From Citrobacter freundii (lineage in GTDB: Bacteria > Bacteroidota > Bacteroidia > Chitinophagales > Chitinophagaceae): a DNA stretch of 64,000 nt. This document shows, in pieces, positions 63,201-64,000 of the stretch (the stretch's first letter is position 1; each line of letters opens with the position of its first letter). The DNA lies in NCBI GenBank assembly GCA_003243445.1, contig QFQQ01000027.1:1-64000 (forward strand), written 5' to 3'. The position numbers and the translations under genes are program-made. Under the pieces are notes generated by a model that did not search any database, was not told where the DNA came from, and worked only from the letters and a program-made list of their open reading frames with translations.

Positions 63201-64000
63201 ATTCATTTTCCGTATAGCCGACCGGGCTATCCTGCGGACCATCACCGTTACCAAAAGACGTGACCTTCACACTACTGTACCCAACTGAAGCTGCAGGAAA
63301 ATACGTTTCACAAAATGGTTTCTCAATAAAATGATACCTGTCGCTGCTCCATTGTACTTTCTCTGTATAACTGACCGGCTCATGAAAAGGATTCTCTTCA
63401 TTACCGGCAGCTGGCTCATAGCTCGCCACTCCGGAAGATATCATCCGCCCATCGTTATCTTTTACAGTGTATGAGTATCGCTGGCCCGTTACGGATTTGG
63501 GATTCCCCACACCTGCCATTGACTCCCATTCATCGGAGATAGTTATTTTGGAAACGCGCGCGCCTCCTCCCAGCTTCATCTTTTTTGGGCTGTACAGCCT
63601 GACCATGCTCTTTTTGAAATCCAGTGAGGATGCGAATCTTTTTTTCTTCGCACGCTCATCCGGGCTTTTAGTAAACTCTCCGATATTGCCTATAGATGAA
63701 ATGATCGAGCGTATTGCAGCCACGCCGTCACCAACATCTGAATTATCGTAGTTATCATAGGCGAACTGAGGAAGATCCGCATACAACATCTGCCAGGCTG
63801 CTTTCGAGATGGGGTTATTATCACCGACACTCTTCACCGGAATCACTGCAATGGCTCCGCCGGATTCTATCTGCACATCGTCAGGAATGATATCAGCATA
63901 TCCATTCACATACTCAAAACGTTTTGAATTGGTGAGATCCACATAAGCCTTAAAGAACATCTTTTTGATCTTCGTTCCATCTGTTTCCGTCAGATAATCA
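60298..64000 (-). CDS. Giant secreted DNRLRE-domain protein of the RHS operon (5' end outside window)
   Basis: At least 1234 residues; the frame is still open at base 64000, so the start lies outside. A first long beta-rich part is followed by a DNRLRE-like domain (about residues 660-830 of the visible part: ERAYIDFGSVLPAGPNIQIV, TLSLYGHN, LNVLDMFNNWH). A carbohydrate-binding-like domain is present near the C-terminus (HTGKYSLQLNGTTSITK, GKKYLLSFWVND, GWKRLEIPFTA). The final residues ATLRLMAQLDENNFATIYEY and DDEGIPVRVKKETERGVMTL are an RHS-style tail ending at N. It is co-transcribed with the 259-aa protein and the RHS toxin and is probably their structural partner. Confidence 0.82.
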   Translation of the reverse strand, partial: DYLTETDGTKIKKMFFKAYVDLTNSKRFEYVNGYADIIPDDVQIESGGAIAVIPVKSVGDNNPISKAAWQMLYADLPQFAYDNYDNSDVGDGVAAIRSIISSIGNIGEFTKSPDERAKKKRFASSLDFKKSMVRLYSPKKMKLGGGARVSKITISDEWESMAGVGNPKSVTGQRYSYTVKDNDGRMISSGVASYEPAAGNEENPFHEPVSYTEKVQWSSDRYHFIEKPFCETYFPAASVGYSSVKVTSFGNGDGPQDSPVGYTENEFYTAKDFPVIVDNLPIETMNIKNSLLLKLFTARSVNKMAVSQGFKVELNDMHGREKSVKVYNKGGDLITSSSYYYSVKDERAAFKELKNEVPVLKENGDIQNNTTVGVDVDFVTDMRESIAESTGQSVGAYFGAIYFFFFTLPHGAAMVNTSETINNFHASSAVKVIQRYGILTKTVTTQNGSTVEAENLLWDGQTGEPILTRTQNEFDKNIYSFSYPAYQGFEGMGAAYKNDHALLNLQTSSTGAIQAAGAQPVLPYLFPGDVLYAVGSEVEGLEVRGWVMKDANGVFRLIDEKGEFIQTTGLTWMVGRSGRRNILGAGSGTVVTLKDPRVNGKIDMAANKAIIDAKAIAYKDWWEVPVNKKLGIDPTIKCITVQANNGLTKAGNYSMARTDNVPGPALREFNECTGEFLTAGVYSWNGGKDDLLNYYDWKERAYIDFGSVLPAGPNIQIVSATLSLYGHNTVGANESWLERVTSLRNCNNTLTWDTKPTTTTTGRLTLSQSVTTAQNYTGLNVLDMFNNWHTTRDISEFRVSVRIKDETYSGAVKEMQFHGGDWPGFTVNPATKPTLVVCYIDNGDVCLDPVNTRVNPYYEGILGNWRPYINYVYTVDRAQNAGNGAQQGGTDIRNSGYYKEFAPFWTWNNGKMERTFTDGPTGPLANNSANQPIVYTDPLSRWTWSAKSLFYDQKGNESETVDALNRYSSALFGYQQSMSTAVGANSRQREIAFDGFEDYGFVLPITPPVACELQRHLDFGLVKQGGVWQTEGAQITSAVSHTGKYSLQLNGTTSITKQTGADISPAYPLGFDANNRFVLLRNSSSLGFAPIQGKKYLLSFWVNDHDDYAPSNKVQGVTVKINGADMDVSTIIVPRVEGWKRLEIPFTAGADFRLEITGSGKEIDDIRFLPKDGQMTSFVYDDATLRLMAQLDENNFATIYEYDDEGIPVRVKKETERGVMTLKENRQFIRKQN

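Noticed and set aside
1..64000. CRISPR arrays, tRNA and rRNA genes
   Set aside because: No regularly spaced direct repeats of CRISPR type, no cloverleaf-like stretches and no rRNA signatures were seen; the repeats present are dispersed or 9-bp tandem arrays.

Overview
The window looks like chromosome of a Bacteroidota bacterium, most probably a Chitinophagaceae relative. The evidence is TonB-dependent receptors with surface lipoproteins, a type IX secretion (T9SS) sorting domain, propeller-type sensor kinases, WG repeats, DUF6443/RHS giants and few Shine-Dalgarno sites. Overall base composition is moderate; AT-rich islands occur at 16.6-17.2 kb and 50.0-51.4 kb. No rRNA, tRNA or CRISPR array was seen.

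Layout. 0.1-4.4 kb (-): HisKA_2-type sensor kinase and sigma-54-dependent response regulator. 4.6-7.9 kb (+): two alpha/beta hydrolases, a secreted cupin, and a small lipoprotein. 8.2-16.2 kb (-): a vitamin B12 uptake operon headed by a cobalamin riboswitch, encoding a BtuB-like receptor, a BtuG-like propeller lipoprotein, two paralogous PKD-type surface lipoproteins and a second BtuG-like protein. 16.4-17.2 kb (-): DUF6934-like gene and tiny partner. 17.6-19.9 kb (-): siderophore-type TonB-dependent receptor. 20.1-25.5 kb (-): membrane protein, a 1232-residue adhesin-like T9SS substrate, a small PepSY-like secreted protein. 25.8-31.9 kb: coiled-coil protein, nrdA/nrdB, queD and a MetF-like gene (-), then a GNAT acetyltransferase (+). 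32.6-33.8 kb (+): small hydrolase and short hypothetical. 34.3-35.75 kb (-): a CLC-type transporter behind a fluoride riboswitch. 36-42 kb (-): WG/Sel1 protein, NarL-type regulator, 1011-residue propeller histidine kinase. 42.5-48.5 kb: orphan HepT, a gene scrap, an SGNH hydrolase with PKD and jelly-roll-like modules, a lipoprotein esterase. 48.5-49.8 kb: gene debris (RadC/JAB fragment, HTH fragment) and an XRE regulator with a premature stop. 50-64 kb (-): a polymorphic-toxin-like operon of a DNRLRE-containing giant (truncated by the window end), a 259-aa secreted protein, a ~2977-aa RHS/DUF6443 protein with a variable HNH-like tip, and a probable immunity protein.

The strongest regulatory features are the two riboswitches. 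The B12 aptamer lies directly upstream of the receptor gene, and the true receptor start is downstream of the longest ORF start. The fluoride aptamer's 3' strand can pair with the ten bases directly upstream of the transporter ATG, which predicts translational gating.

The intergenic DNA is rich in dispersed repeats: a ~150-210 bp family (inverted pair at 32.0/32.4 kb, third copy at the left edge), a ~210-280 bp MITE-like family (42.2 and 47.2 kb), 9-bp tandem repeats in inverted arrangement (26.2-26.4 and 31.1-31.3 kb), and an ~80-bp repeat (49.2 and 49.85 kb).
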